The notes: a model not told the origin generated them from the sequence alone. A stretch of 64,000 nt of DNA from Bradyrhizobium barranii subsp. apii (GCF_011516635.5 NZ_CP096255.1:5702501-5766500), one strand, 5' to 3'; positions 35,261 through 44,346 are shown, counted from the first letter of the stretch. Made by a program: numbers and translations.

Positions 35261-35947
35261 TTGGAAACCGCGCTTTATCTGCCCGTCAAACGCTTCCTCG
35301 AAGAGCTCGGCTTCACGGTCAAGGGCGAGATCGGCGGCTGCGACCTCGTCGGCCTCAGCGCGGGCGATCCGCCTGTCGTGGTGATTGGTGAGCTCAAGCT
35401 CGCCTTCAATCTCGAGCTGATCCTCCAGGCGGTTGACCGCGCACCGGCCGGCGACGAGGTCTGGATCGCTGCAAAGATGTCGATCCGCGGCAAGGGACGC
35501 GAGAGCGATGCGCGTTATCGCAATCTGTGCCGCCGCCTCGGCTTCGGTATGCTTGGGGTGACTGAGCGTGGCCAGGTCGAGGTGCTGGTGAAGCCACCGA
35601 CGGCAGCGCCGCGCCGCGAGCCGAAAAAGCGCTCTCGCCTCGTCGCCGAACATCAGCGCCGCCAGGGCGATCCCGTGCTCGGCGGCAGCACCCGCGCGCC
35701 GATCATGACGGCCTATCGCCAGCAGGCGCTGGCCTGTGCGTCGGAACTCGTCGGTGGGCCACGAAAGGTGCGCGAATTGCGCAAGCGCTGTCCCGATGCC
35801 GGCAAGATCTTGCTTAACAATGTGTATGGCTGGTTCGAACGTGCAGACCGGGGAATCTACGGGCTCACCGAGGCCGGACACGCGGCGCTGAAACGCTGGC
35901 CGCAGGCACCGATGAAAGAAACGCCCCGCGAGGCATCCCTGCCCTAG
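35261..35947 (+). CDS. DUF2161-like protein, PD-(D/E)XK nuclease-type fold suspected
   Basis: A 228-residue protein. LYLPVKRFLEELGFTVKGEIGGCDLVGL followed by VVVIGELKLAFNLELILQAVDR fits a D-(x)n-ExK core (D in GGCDL, E and K in GELK) as in PD-(D/E)XK enzymes, and I recognise it as DUF2161. The C-terminal part (RAPIMTAYRQQALACASEL, GIYGLTEAGHAAL) looks like a winged helix. It starts with TTG at 35261; no clear ribosome-binding site. Nuclease activity is inference from the motif. Confidence 0.7.
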   Translation: METALYLPVKRFLEELGFTVKGEIGGCDLVGLSAGDPPVVVIGELKLAFNLELILQAVDRAPAGDEVWIAAKMSIRGKGRESDARYRNLCRRLGFGMLGVTERGQVEVLVKPPTAAPRREPKKRSRLVAEHQRRQGDPVLGGSTRAPIMTAYRQQALACASELVGGPRKVRELRKRCPDAGKILLNNVYGWFERADRGIYGLTEAGHAALKRWPQAPMKETPREASLP

Positions 35948-35972
35948 CGGCAATCACGTCGGGAGACATCGC

Positions 35973-36245
35973 ATGATCGTTGTGACTGGCAGCGTAACGG
36001 TCCGCACCGAGACGTTCGACGAGGCGCGCCGCCTGAGCCTCGAGCATGTTCATCGGTCGCGACAGGAACCCGGCTGCATCTCCCATGGAGTGCATGTCGA
36101 CTGCGAGAATCCGCTCAGGCTGGTGTTCTTCGAGCAATGGGCCGACCGCGCCGCGCTCGCCGCCCACTTTGCGGTACCTGCATCCGGTGAGTTCGTACGC
36201 ACCTTGCGCTCGCTGGCCACAGGGCCGACCACGCTCGACCTCTAA
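35973..36245 (+). CDS. Antibiotic biosynthesis monooxygenase (ABM) domain protein
   Basis: A 90-residue ferredoxin-like protein. EPGCISHGVHVDCENPLRLVFFEQWADRAALAAHF is the typical ABM core (EPGC, FFEQW, HF). Such proteins act as small monooxygenases or as heme- or quinol-related enzymes. The ATG follows GGGAGACATC. It lies 26 bp after the DUF2161-like gene in the same direction. Confidence 0.85.
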   Translation: MIVVTGSVTVRTETFDEARRLSLEHVHRSRQEPGCISHGVHVDCENPLRLVFFEQWADRAALAAHFAVPASGEFVRTLRSLATGPTTLDL

Positions 36246-36357
36246 GAGGCCAGCAGGCTCGAAAAGCTGTGAGCGCATAGCTGTGATGCCACACCAAATT
36301 CATATTGCAATGCAACATCTCCGGCACTAGGTATCCCGGCATCAAACCGAGGCCGTT

Positions 36358-36663
36358 ATGAGCGCAGACTGGAACACCAAATATGGCACGCGGCGCGTGC
36401 GCCACGATCCGCCGACCCTGGACGAGGCGATCTTCGCCGCCGTCGGCATCACCGACGATCATGAGCAGCAGGCCGAGATCGCGGCAGCGCTGATGGGCAT
36501 GCCGCTCGAAATCGTGCAGGCCGAGGTGAAGAAGCAGACCCGCACCAACGGCCGCATCACCGCCACGCGCGTGATCGCAGGCGAACAGGGTGCGCAGCGC
36601 TCGGTGGTGGTCGAACGCCGTGTCGTCCGCCGCTTCGGCAACGACAAGCGCACCGGTACCTGA
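36358..36663 (+). CDS. Small conserved-looking protein, 101 aa, unknown function
   Basis: A soluble, charged protein: SADWNTKYGTRRVRHDPPTLDEAIFAAVGITDD, AAALMGMPLEIVQAEVKKQ, QRSVVVERRVVRRFG. No signal peptide and no recognised domain; the arrangement of charged residues is compatible with a nucleic-acid-binding protein, but that is only a guess. A strong terminator follows 27 bp after the stop, which supports it as a real gene. Confidence 0.72.
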   Translation: MSADWNTKYGTRRVRHDPPTLDEAIFAAVGITDDHEQQAEIAAALMGMPLEIVQAEVKKQTRTNGRITATRVIAGEQGAQRSVVVERRVVRRFGNDKRTGT

Positions 36664-36689
36664 GCGCTCAATTCCCCATCCCAAATACG

Positions 36690-36721
36690 AAAGCGGACCG
36701 GTTTTGCCGGTCCGCTTTTTT
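36690..36721 (+). terminator. Rho-independent terminator
   Basis: AAGCGGACCGG-TTTT-GCCGGTCCGC followed by seven T. It lies between the 101-residue gene and the convergent GNAT gene; on the minus strand the T-run is short, so it mainly serves the plus strand. Confidence 0.9.
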
Positions 36722-36742
36722 GATTCCAGTCCGCGTTGGGAT

Positions 36743-37354
36743 TTAGGCGGCGCGATTGCCGTACATGCTGGAGATGATCTTCCAGCAGGTCGAATTGAAG
36801 CTGAGAAGAGCGCGACCGGCCGTGAAGGGCGAGGCCGCGAGTTCAGCGAGCTCGGCCTCGGGCGTCTTGGCGAGATCGATCGTGCCGGTCGATTCGCCAT
36901 GACGGAATTGCAGATTCGCTCCAAATTTCCTGGCGAGCGCCCGCATGGCGTGATTCTCGGCACCGGTGGTGATGCGCAGGCGCTTGTAGCCTTTCCAGCG
37001 CGCTTCCGCGATCAGCCGGCTGAACAAGATCGTGCCGACGTTCTGGCGCCGTGCCGAGGCTTCCACGCTGAAGGCGACCTCGGGCAACGAATCGTCCTCC
37101 GGCGGATGCAGCTCGGCCGCACCGCGGACTACGCCGTCGACGATGTAGGCGACAATCACGGTGCCGTCCTCGGCGCAGCGGGCGGCGTAACGCTCGATGA
37201 AGCTGTCGTCGAGAAAGCCGTTGAAACGGTCGTGCCGGCTTGCGGACTCAAGCCGCAGGAGGTGATCGCGCAGAAGCGGCAATTCTTCCTGCTGGCTCAA
37301 GGTCCGCACATAGCCCGGAACGGGCGTCGTGCGGGTCGTGTCTTCAAGTACCAC
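36743..37354 (-). CDS. GNAT-family N-acetyltransferase
   Basis: A 203-residue protein. The acetyl-CoA-binding region is EVAFSVEASARRQNVGTILFSRLIAEARWKGYKRLRI, with an RxxNVG loop in place of the common Q/RxxGxG/A, followed by NHAMRALARKFG. The acceptor cannot be told. The GTG at 37354 has GAGGAG upstream. Converges with the 36358 gene. Confidence 0.85.
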   Translation of the reverse strand: MVLEDTTRTTPVPGYVRTLSQQEELPLLRDHLLRLESASRHDRFNGFLDDSFIERYAARCAEDGTVIVAYIVDGVVRGAAELHPPEDDSLPEVAFSVEASARRQNVGTILFSRLIAEARWKGYKRLRITTGAENHAMRALARKFGANLQFRHGESTGTIDLAKTPEAELAELAASPFTAGRALLSFNSTCWKIISSMYGNRAA

Positions 37355-37490
37355 GTCAAAACTCCTCTTGGTGTCCCTCGAGGAGGCGTTCGAATCCCTA
37401 GGTCCCCAATATTGTGCGTCGCAGCATATTTTTCAAGACGGGAACCTGCCCAAGTTTCAGGCATCGAAAGCGACCTATTCGTTAATAAAA

Positions 37491-37907
37491 TCAAGCCCCC
37501 GTGGTCATACGAGGACCAGCTGAGTCCTGGGTCACCACGGCAACCAGCTTGCCGTCCTCGGTCTCCAGCCGGGTGCTCCAGACCTGGGTCCGCCGTCCCC
37601 GATGGACCGGTGTAGCCGTGGCGATAACCGTGGTTCCCTCCTTCGCCCCGCCGATGAAGTTGGTCTTGCTCTCGAGCGTCGTGGTGCCCTTGGCATCCTC
37701 CGGCAGATTGATTACGGTCGCGGCGGCACCGACGGAATCGGCGAGCGCCATCACCGCCCCGCGGTGGATGGTGTGGTGGAGCGTGCAGAGGTCGGGCCTG
37801 ACCGTCATCCGTGCCACCACGCGGTCCTTCTCGGCCTCGACGAACTCGACGCCCTTGAGCTCGGCAAACGGCATCTTCATCGCTTTAAGTTTCTCGAGCG
37901 GCGTCAT
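37491..37907 (-). CDS. Hotdog-fold thioesterase (PaaI/YigI type)
   Basis: A 138-residue protein: LHHTIHRGAVMALADSVGAAATVINLP is the hotdog helix with the conserved HGG-like HRGA, then ESKTNFIGGAKEGTTVIATATPVHRGRRTQVWSTRLETEDGKLVA. These enzymes hydrolyse acyl-CoA thioesters. The ATG at 37907 has GGGAGGAG upstream; the longer frame start (TTG at 37922) overlaps that site. Substrate unknown. Confidence 0.88.
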   Translation of the reverse strand: MTPLEKLKAMKMPFAELKGVEFVEAEKDRVVARMTVRPDLCTLHHTIHRGAVMALADSVGAAATVINLPEDAKGTTTLESKTNFIGGAKEGTTVIATATPVHRGRRTQVWSTRLETEDGKLVAVVTQDSAGPRMTTGA

Positions 37908-38026
37908 CGGATCTCCTCCCAATTCTTTGTTGTTTCAGCGTGAATTGCTTCGGGCGGCAAAGCAATGACGTCCGAGGTAATGGCCCTGCTGACATCGGCG
38001 ACGGCATTTGCGCATATGCTCTTCCC

Positions 38027-38769
38027 ATGCGCCACTTCCCGCCCCGCCGCATCGTCTGCCTGACCGAAGAGACGGTCGAAACGCTGTACCTGCTCGGCCA
38101 GCAGGACCGCATCGTCGGTGTCTCCGGCTACGCCGTCCGCCCGCCTCAGGTGCGGCGGGAGAAGCCGCGGGTGTCGGCCTTCGTCTCCGCGGACATCCCG
38201 AAGATCCTGGCGCTGGAACCGGAGCTGGTGCTGGCCTTCTCCGACCTCCAGGCCGGCATCGTCGCCGATCTCGTGCGCGCGGGCGTGGACGTCCATGTTT
38301 TCAATCAGCGCGACATCGCCGGGATTTTGGCGATGATCCGGACACTTGGTGCGCTGGTCGGCGCCGCTGAACGCGCCGAAGGCCTTGCCCGTGATCTCGA
38401 ACGGCGCCTCGCAGAGATAGCGGCAACGATCCGTTGATCTCCGGCATCGGCTGGGTGTGCGAGTTGATCGAGATCGCCGGCGGCGAGGATGTGTTTCCGG
38501 AGTTGCGACATCGGCAGGCGGCAAAGGATCGCATCGTCTCGGCGGAGGCGGTACGCGCGGCAGCGCCCGACGTGATCCTTGCCTCCTGGTGCGGCAAGAA
38601 AGTTGTCCCTGCCCGCATCCGCGCGCGCGATTGCTGGAACGAGATCCCCGCCGTGCGCGACGACCGCATCGTCGAGATCAAGTCGCCGATCATCTTGCAG
38701 CCGGGGCCGGCGGCGCTGACGGATGGGCTAGATGCGATCGTGACGGCGTTGTGGGGTGGACTCAAATAG
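38027..38769 (+). pseudogene. BtuF-like substrate-binding protein with an internal deletion and frameshift
   Basis: The first part (38027-38437) reads RIVCLTEETVETLYLLGQQDRIVGVSGYAVRPP, ADIPKILALEPELVLAFSDLQAGI, typical of cobalamin or siderophore binding proteins of the BtuF/TroA fold. It stops right after RRLAEIAATIR. In another frame from about 38421 the sequence continues DPLISGIGWVCELIEIAGGEDVFPELRHR to 38769. In relatives a segment of roughly 20 residues (PRVYFEEW-like) lies between, so a small out-of-frame deletion has occurred. There is no signal peptide. Confidence 0.75.
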
Positions 38770-38785
38770 CTTGATCGCAGCTTTC

Positions 38786-38945
38786 GTGTCCCGGACGCGC
38801 TGCAACGCGTCAGCGTTGCTGCGCAGAGCCGGGACCCATCTCGATACGGAGTTCAGTGCAGCGTGGGCCCCGGCTCTGCAGCGCACCGCACCGGACGATG
38901 CTTCGCATCGCCGGGGGCGCTGCGCCGCGTCCGGGGCACGAGACC
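38786..38945. repeat. About 150-bp palindromic intergenic repeat, copy 1
   Basis: It begins GTGTCCCGGACGCGCTGCA and ends GCGCTGCGCCGCGTCCGGGG, the two ends being roughly complementary; inside, GCAGAGCCGGGACCC pairs with GGGCCCCGGCTCTGC. The same arrangement recurs at 57681-57822. It fills the gap before the kynU stop. Confidence 0.75.
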
Positions 38946-38949
38946 TTCT

Positions 38950-40152
38950 TCAGGTCACCGCGTTCACGACCTGATATTCCGGCCGACGCCAGACCTCGCC
39001 TGCAATCACCTCCTCGATGATCTCGGCTGCTCGCATGATCTCGCTCTCCCCAATGTAGAGCGGTGTAATCCCGAACCTCATGATGTCAGGCGCGCGGAAA
39101 TCGCCGATGAGGCCACGGGCGATCAGGGCCTGCATGGTGGCGTAGCCGCCGTCGAACGCGAAGGAGACTTGTGAGCCGCGGTGCTCGTGCGCGCGCGGGG
39201 TGACGAGCTTGAGCTCGGGGCAGCGGCGTTCGACCTCGGCGATCAGGAGATCGCCGAGTGCCAGCGAGCGCGCACGAACCTCACGAATGTCGACCCTGTC
39301 CCAGATGTCGAGCGAGGCCTCCAGCGCCGCCATTGCGAGCACCGGCGGAGTGCCGACGCGCATGCGCTCGACCCCGCCGGCCGCCGCGTAGCCAAGCTCG
39401 AACGCAAACGGCTTTGCGTGACCCATCCACCCCGACAGCGCGGCGCGCACGCCGTCGGCGTGGCGCGGGGCGACGTAGAGGAAGGCCGGCGCCCCGGGGC
39501 CGGCGTTGATGTATTTGTAGGTGCAGCCGGCGGCGAAATCGGCGCCGCAGCCAGCGAGATCGACCGGCAGCGCGCCGGCCGAATGCGCGAGGTCCCAGAC
39601 CGTGACGATGCCGAGCGCATGCGCCTTCGCCGTCAGCGTCGCCATGTCGTGGCGCCGTCCGGTGCGATAGTCGACCTCGGTGATGTAGAGGACCGCGATC
39701 TCCTCCGACAACGCGGCCTCGATCTCCTCCGGCGCCACCAGGCGCAATTGATGGCCGCGGCCGAGCGTCGCGATCAGGCCCTCGGCCATGTAGAGATCGG
39801 TGGGAAAATTGCCGGTATCCGACAGGACCACCTTGCGCGATGCGTTCATGTCGAGCGCGGCGGCGAGTGCCTGGTAGACCTTGAGCGACAGCGTGTCTCC
39901 GACCATCACGGAGCCGGCTTCCGCACCGACCAATCGCGCGATGCGATCGCCGACATGGCGCGGCTGGGCATACCAGCCCGCACTATTCCAGGCGCGGATC
40001 AGCTCGATGCCCCACTCGGCCGTGATGACGTTGCCGACGCGCTCGGCGACGCCCAGCGGCAGCGCGCCGAGCGAATTGCCGTCGAGATAGATCACGCCCT
40101 CGGGCAAATGGAACAAGGCCCTGGTGTCGTCATAGACGCGGAGCTTGGTCAT
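38950..40152 (-). CDS. kynU: Kynureninase
   Basis: A 400-residue PLP enzyme cleaving kynurenine to anthranilate and alanine. Landmarks are YLDGNSLGALP at the N terminus, SDTGNFPTDLYMAEGL, VDYRTGRRHDM, WDLAHSAGALPVDL, and the PLP-lysine motif GCTYKYINAGPGAPAFLYV. The C-terminal region GDFRAPDIMRFGITPLYIG is typical. It starts 7 bp after the kynA stop. The ATG at 40152 (MTKLRVYDD) is used; the open frame continues upstream as noise. Confidence 0.96.
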   Translation of the reverse strand: MTKLRVYDDTRALFHLPEGVIYLDGNSLGALPLGVAERVGNVITAEWGIELIRAWNSAGWYAQPRHVGDRIARLVGAEAGSVMVGDTLSLKVYQALAAALDMNASRKVVLSDTGNFPTDLYMAEGLIATLGRGHQLRLVAPEEIEAALSEEIAVLYITEVDYRTGRRHDMATLTAKAHALGIVTVWDLAHSAGALPVDLAGCGADFAAGCTYKYINAGPGAPAFLYVAPRHADGVRAALSGWMGHAKPFAFELGYAAAGGVERMRVGTPPVLAMAALEASLDIWDRVDIREVRARSLALGDLLIAEVERRCPELKLVTPRAHEHRGSQVSFAFDGGYATMQALIARGLIGDFRAPDIMRFGITPLYIGESEIMRAAEIIEEVIAGEVWRRPEYQVVNAVT

Positions 40153-40159
40153 GGGATCT

Positions 40160-40999
40160 CTACAGAATCGTACGGACGCGCCAGAGCTCGGGGAACAGCT
40201 CGACCTCCAGCATGCGCTTGAGATAGCTGACGCCACCGGTGCCGCCGGTGCCGCGCTTGAAGCCGATGACGCGCTCGACCGTCGTGACGTGGTTGAAGCG
40301 CCAGCGCCGGAAGTAGTCCTCGAAATCGACCAGCTTCTCGGCAAGCTCGTAGAGCATCCAATGCGTCTCCGGCGCTTCGTAGACGATCCGCCAGGCCTGG
40401 AGCACGCCCTCGTTGAAGCTGTGGGTCTCGCGAACGTCGCGCGCCAGCACGGACGCGGGCATCTTGAGCCCGCTGCGGTCGGCGAGCCGCAGCGCCTCGT
40501 CGTACAGGCTCGGCGTGGCAAGCTCGCCTTCGAGCAGCCTGGTCGTTTCCACATCGTGCGCGTGCGGCTTGAGCATGGCGTGGTTGCGGTTGCCGACCAG
40601 AAATTCGATCAGCCGGTACTGACGCGACTGGAAGCCCGAGGACTGGCCAAGCTGCGAGCGGAAACGCGTATACTCGCTGGGAGTCATGGTGCGCAGTACG
40701 TCCCAGGCGCCGTTGAGCTGCTCGAAGATGCGCGACATCCGCGCCAGCATCTTCATCGCGGGCTGCACTTCGTCCCTGGCGATGGCGCGGCGCGCGGCGC
40801 TGAGCTCGTGGATGGCAAGCCGCATCCACAGCTCCGTGGTCTGATGCTGGATGATGAACAGCATCTCGTCATGGGCCTCCGAGAGCGGATGCTGCGCGCC
40901 GAGGATCGCATCCAGCGCCAGATAGTCGCCGTAGGACATGCGCCGGGCGAAATCGGTCTCGGCGCCTTCGCTCGTGGGATCGTAATCGCTGGACGTCAT
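40160..40999 (-). CDS. kynA: Tryptophan 2,3-dioxygenase
   Basis: A 279-residue heme enzyme opening the indole ring of tryptophan to N-formylkynurenine. Conserved stretches are MSYGDYLALDAIL, HDEMLFIIQHQTTELWMRL, SGFQSRQYRLIEFLVGNRN, FEDYFRRWRFNHVTTVERVIGFKRGTGGTGGVSYLK with the heme-binding histidine in FNHV. Middle gene of the kynurenine operon, 34 bp after the formamidase-like gene and 7 bp before kynU. Confidence 0.97.
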   Translation of the reverse strand: MTSSDYDPTSEGAETDFARRMSYGDYLALDAILGAQHPLSEAHDEMLFIIQHQTTELWMRLAIHELSAARRAIARDEVQPAMKMLARMSRIFEQLNGAWDVLRTMTPSEYTRFRSQLGQSSGFQSRQYRLIEFLVGNRNHAMLKPHAHDVETTRLLEGELATPSLYDEALRLADRSGLKMPASVLARDVRETHSFNEGVLQAWRIVYEAPETHWMLYELAEKLVDFEDYFRRWRFNHVTTVERVIGFKRGTGGTGGVSYLKRMLEVELFPELWRVRTIL

Positions 41000-41033
41000 G
41001 GCAGGCCCTTTCGATCGATCGATCCTCGCCGCG

Positions 41034-41843
41034 TCAGTCGAGGCCGATCAGGCGCGCGGTGATCGGGGACGACGGATCCTTCAGTCCGTCGATCACCGTA
41101 AAATGGTTGAGCCCGGGATCGACGACGAGGCGCGTCGGCACGTCGAAGCCGGTCCAGACATTGGCGATCAGATCGGACTGACGCATGAATTCGGGCCGCT
41201 CGCCGCCGCCGACCCAGGCCGTGACCGGCGAATGTCCCCGCGGCAGGTGCAGCGCCGCGCTTTCAAGCGTCGCCTCCTCCATGGTCATGCGCAGCGTGTC
41301 GTTCATCTTCGTCTTCAGCAGCGGTCGCAGATCATGCAGCCCGCTGATCGAGAGCGTGCCGGCGATGCGGTTGTAGACGGCAGGCTCGAGCCGGCTGTCG
41401 TTGCACAGCATGCGCGTGACGAGATGGCCGCCGGCGGAATGGCCGGCGAGCCGGATCGGGCCGGAGACGAGCGAAGCCGCCTTGGCGATCGCGGCGGTGA
41501 TCTCTGCGGTAATGTCGGAGATGCGCGCGGCCGGCGTCAGCGTGTAGCTCGGCAGCGCCACCGTCCAGCCGTGATGCCGCGCGCCTTCGGCCACATCGGT
41601 CCAGGTCGACTTGTCGAAGCGCATCCAGTAGCCGCCGTGCACGAAGACGACGAGGCCCTTGCTGTCGCCGTCTGGCAGGATCAGGTCGAGACGCTGGCGC
41701 TCGCCCGGGCCGTAGGCGACGTCCGCGCGGAAGTCTTTCAGGCCGGCGCGGTAAGCCGCCGCCCGCTCCGCCCATTGGGCCGGCATCTTGTCCGAGCCCG
41801 GGATATGGGCCGAATTGGCATAAGCATCATCCCAATCGCGCAT
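41034..41843 (-). CDS. Arylformamidase-like alpha/beta hydrolase of the kynurenine operon
   Basis: A 269-residue alpha/beta hydrolase. HGGYWMRFDKS is the oxyanion motif characteristic of eukaryote-type kynurenine formamidase, and AGHSAGGHL carries the nucleophile serine; the histidine is in DPGLNHFTVIDGL. First in an operon with kynA and kynU, it would hydrolyse N-formylkynurenine to kynurenine. It is unrelated to KynB, the metal-dependent bacterial formamidase, so I give no symbol. Function by context is strong, not proven. Confidence 0.88.
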   Translation of the reverse strand: MRDWDDAYANSAHIPGSDKMPAQWAERAAAYRAGLKDFRADVAYGPGERQRLDLILPDGDSKGLVVFVHGGYWMRFDKSTWTDVAEGARHHGWTVALPSYTLTPAARISDITAEITAAIAKAASLVSGPIRLAGHSAGGHLVTRMLCNDSRLEPAVYNRIAGTLSISGLHDLRPLLKTKMNDTLRMTMEEATLESAALHLPRGHSPVTAWVGGGERPEFMRQSDLIANVWTGFDVPTRLVVDPGLNHFTVIDGLKDPSSPITARLIGLD

Positions 41844-41980
41844 CGTGACACCCTAGGATTCGGCCGTCGAACTGGGCGCCAGTCTGCCACCAGTCAGGAC
41901 GGCGTCCTAGTCTTTCTTTTAAGCTTAAAGCATTTGGACGCGCCCGTGTTTCGGGCAGCGGCCGTCCCGGCCGAGATGCC

Positions 41981-42105
41981 GTAGGGTGGGCCAAGCGACT
42001 TGTCCGCCGTAGCTCGAAGAGCGAAGGCGGAAGCGTGCCCATCCTTTCGTGCAAGATCGAAGAGAGATGGTGGGCACGGCGCAAGCGCGCCTTTGCCCAC
42101 CCTAC
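41981..42105. repeat. Inverted pair of REP-like sequences
   Basis: GTAGGGTGGG at the left end and its complement GCCCACCCTAC at the right end enclose further complementary stretches (for example GGTGGGCACGGCGCAAGCGC). The element fills part of the 372-bp gap 41844-42215, where no gene is seen. Confidence 0.6.
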
Positions 42106-42118
42106 AGGACCGTCCGCC

Positions 42119-42205
42119 CGTCATTGCGAGCGCAGCGAAGCAATCCAGTCTGCTTCCGCAGCGACGGTCTGGATTGCTTCGTCGCAAGGGCTCCTCGCAA
42201 TGACG
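42119..42205. repeat. Nested palindrome ending CGTCATTGCGAG / CTCGCAATGACG
   Basis: The 12-bp ends are exact complements. Inside, CGAAGCAATCCAG pairs with CTGGATTGCTTCG. The form is a classic intergenic palindromic repeat of bradyrhizobia. It lies right after the stop of the M20 deacylase. Confidence 0.75.
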
Positions 42206-42215
42206 GCGGAGAGAC

Positions 42216-43493
42216 CTACGCCTTCTCCACCCCGCACCAATCCGCGATGAACAGGGCCATCGCCTTGGTCGACTTCTTCAGCGACTCCAGGTCGACGAAT
42301 TCGTTGAAGCCGTGCATCTCGCCGCCGCTCGCGCCGAAGCAGAGGCTTGGGATACCGTGATTGAGACCGTAGAAGCGGGTGTCGGTGAGTGCGGTGAAGA
42401 CGAGGTCTTCGATTTCGCCGCCATAGACGGTGCTGAAGGCCTTGCCGAACGCAGCCTCCGGCGCCGCGGAGTCGGTCAGTTCATACCCCTCCGACAGGAA
42501 GCCCGACCATTCGACCTCCGGCGGATTGTTGGCAAGGAAGCGGTGGTTGCGCGCAGCAGCCGCAACGCAGGCCATGATCTCCTTCTGGTGATCGGCGATC
42601 GACCAGCCCGGCAGGACCGCGATACGGCAATCGACGTCGCACCATGCCGGCACGCTGGAGGCCCAGTCGCCGCCCTTGATGATGCCGGGGTTGAAGTTGA
42701 TGGGATGGTTCAGCGTCTTGAAGTGCCGATCAGCTTTCGCGCGCTCGTTCCATTCGATCTCGAGTTTCTGCAGCGCCTGGATCAAATGATAGGCCGCCAT
42801 GATTGCGTTGGCGCCGGAGCCGGCGAAGGCAACGTGGGTCGGATGGCCCTTCACGCGCAGGCGAAACCAGATCACGCCGACCTGCGAGCGCACAATCTTG
42901 CCGCCGGTCGGCTCCGGGATGAAGCAGGCGTCGGCACGATAGCCGCGCTGCAATGTCGAGAGCGCGCCGACGCCGGTGCTCTCCTCCTCGATCACGGACT
43001 GGAAGTGGATCCGCGCCGTCGGCCTGAAACCCGCAGCCTTGATCGCATCCAGCGCGTAGAGCGCGCCGATCGTACCCGACTTCATGTCGCAGGCGCCGCG
43101 GCCGAACATCATCCCGTCCTTGATGACCGGCGAGAATGGCGGCGTGTCCCACAGTTCCAGCGGCCCCGCGGGCACCACGTCGCAGTGCCCCTGGAGGATC
43201 AGCGATTTGCCGCCGTTCGTTTGCGGGCGGTAGGTGCCCACTACCGTGCGCGCCTTGGAGAAATCGTGCTCGATCGGACCGAAACCACGCAGATCCCTGA
43301 GGTCATCGACATCGATGTGCCAGTCGTCGACCTCGTAGCCGCGTTCGCGCAGGAGGTCGCCGATCATGTCCTGGCACGGCCCCTCGGCCCCGCGGGTCGA
43401 AGGGATCGCAACGAAATCGCTTGTGGTCGCAAGCTGGGCTTCGAAGCCGACATCGACGGCGTCAAGAATCCTCTGCTGCGTTTCGGCATTCAT
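42216..43493 (-). CDS. ArgE/DapE-type M20 deacylase
   Basis: A 425-residue zinc-dependent amidohydrolase. GHCDVVPAG (His and bridging Asp), GRGACDMKSG, EEESTGVG (catalytic Glu and ligand), and the C-terminal HGIP/GEMHGFNEFVDL are visible; the dimerisation domain begins SQVGVIWFRLRVKGHPTHVAFAGSG. It cleaves an N-acyl amino acid or peptide-like substrate; ArgE or DapE identity is not assured. The ATG at 43493 has TGGAG upstream. Confidence 0.9.
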   Translation of the reverse strand: MNAETQQRILDAVDVGFEAQLATTSDFVAIPSTRGAEGPCQDMIGDLLRERGYEVDDWHIDVDDLRDLRGFGPIEHDFSKARTVVGTYRPQTNGGKSLILQGHCDVVPAGPLELWDTPPFSPVIKDGMMFGRGACDMKSGTIGALYALDAIKAAGFRPTARIHFQSVIEEESTGVGALSTLQRGYRADACFIPEPTGGKIVRSQVGVIWFRLRVKGHPTHVAFAGSGANAIMAAYHLIQALQKLEIEWNERAKADRHFKTLNHPINFNPGIIKGGDWASSVPAWCDVDCRIAVLPGWSIADHQKEIMACVAAAARNHRFLANNPPEVEWSGFLSEGYELTDSAAPEAAFGKAFSTVYGGEIEDLVFTALTDTRFYGLNHGIPSLCFGASGGEMHGFNEFVDLESLKKSTKAMALFIADWCGVEKA

Positions 43494-43545
43494 CGGGCAA
43501 CTCCAGGCATCCAATTGGTCAATGGTGCGCGCAAGCTAGCCGATT

Positions 43546-44271
43546 TCAGCCGTTCGGGTACTCCACAAAATAAGCATCCCGCAATGCATCTTCGAGCAGC
43601 CGGCCTTCCGAATAGCCATTCAGCGTCGCAGGCCGGGTTACGCCATCCAGCAGGCGCGGGCACGGCTCCGGCGCGCCCAAGACGGTGCGCACGGGGATGC
43701 GCTCGGCATAGATCGGCAATTCGTAGTCCTCGTCGTCGTCAGCCACACCCTTGGCGCGGACTTTGGCCGAGGCCTCCTCGATCTCCATCGCGATGAAGGA
43801 GGTCGCCTTGATCTCCTGCGTGTTGCTCTGACGCAGGGTCGCGGTGCGGTCCGGGAAGAAGCGATCGACCATCGCGATCACCGCCCGCTCCTTTTCCTCG
43901 GGATCGGTGACGAGATAGGCAGTGCCGAACGCCATCACGGCGCGGTAGTCGGCGGAATGGTTGAAGCCGCAGCGCGCCAGCACGAGGCTGTCGAGATGGG
44001 CAACCGTGAGGCAGACGCGCTCGCCCCTGGTCTGGTTGCGCAGCATGCGGCTCGCGCTCGAGCCGTGCCAATAGAGTTTGGTCCCTTCGCGCCAGAAAAA
44101 GGTCGGCGTGCAATAGGGCTGGCCGTCGATGACATAGGAGACGTGGCAGAGCATCGAGGAATCCAGGATGCGGTGAACCGTGTCGTGATCGTAGAAGCCG
44201 CGGTCGTGACGGCGCTTGACCTGATTGCGCGCTGACGTCGGATAGGAATTCTGGCTTTCAGTCTGGCTCAC
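43546..44271 (-). CDS. Pyridoxamine-5'-phosphate oxidase-like FMN-binding protein
   Basis: A 241-residue split-barrel protein: HRILDSSMLCHVSYVIDGQPYCTPTFFWREGTKLYWHGSSASRMLRN, then VCLTVAHLDSLVLAR and YRAVMAFGTAYLV. This is the flavin-nucleotide-binding PNPOx-like group rather than true PdxH. The GTG start follows GGAGCGGCC. It is divergent from the MocR-type regulator 75 bp away, so it may be its target. Confidence 0.86.
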   Translation of the reverse strand: MSQTESQNSYPTSARNQVKRRHDRGFYDHDTVHRILDSSMLCHVSYVIDGQPYCTPTFFWREGTKLYWHGSSASRMLRNQTRGERVCLTVAHLDSLVLARCGFNHSADYRAVMAFGTAYLVTDPEEKERAVIAMVDRFFPDRTATLRQSNTQEIKATSFIAMEIEEASAKVRAKGVADDDEDYELPIYAERIPVRTVLGAPEPCPRLLDGVTRPATLNGYSEGRLLEDALRDAYFVEYPNG

Positions 44272-44346
44272 GGCCGCTCCTGTCGGGCTTGGAACAATTC
44301 CAGGAGAGTTGTAGCCGCGGATTTGGTCTGCGATAGTGCCAATTCC

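Noticed and set aside
37385..37410. TTCGAATCC resembling a tRNA T-loop
   Set aside because: The flanking bases cannot form a T-stem and no acceptor or anticodon arm can be drawn.
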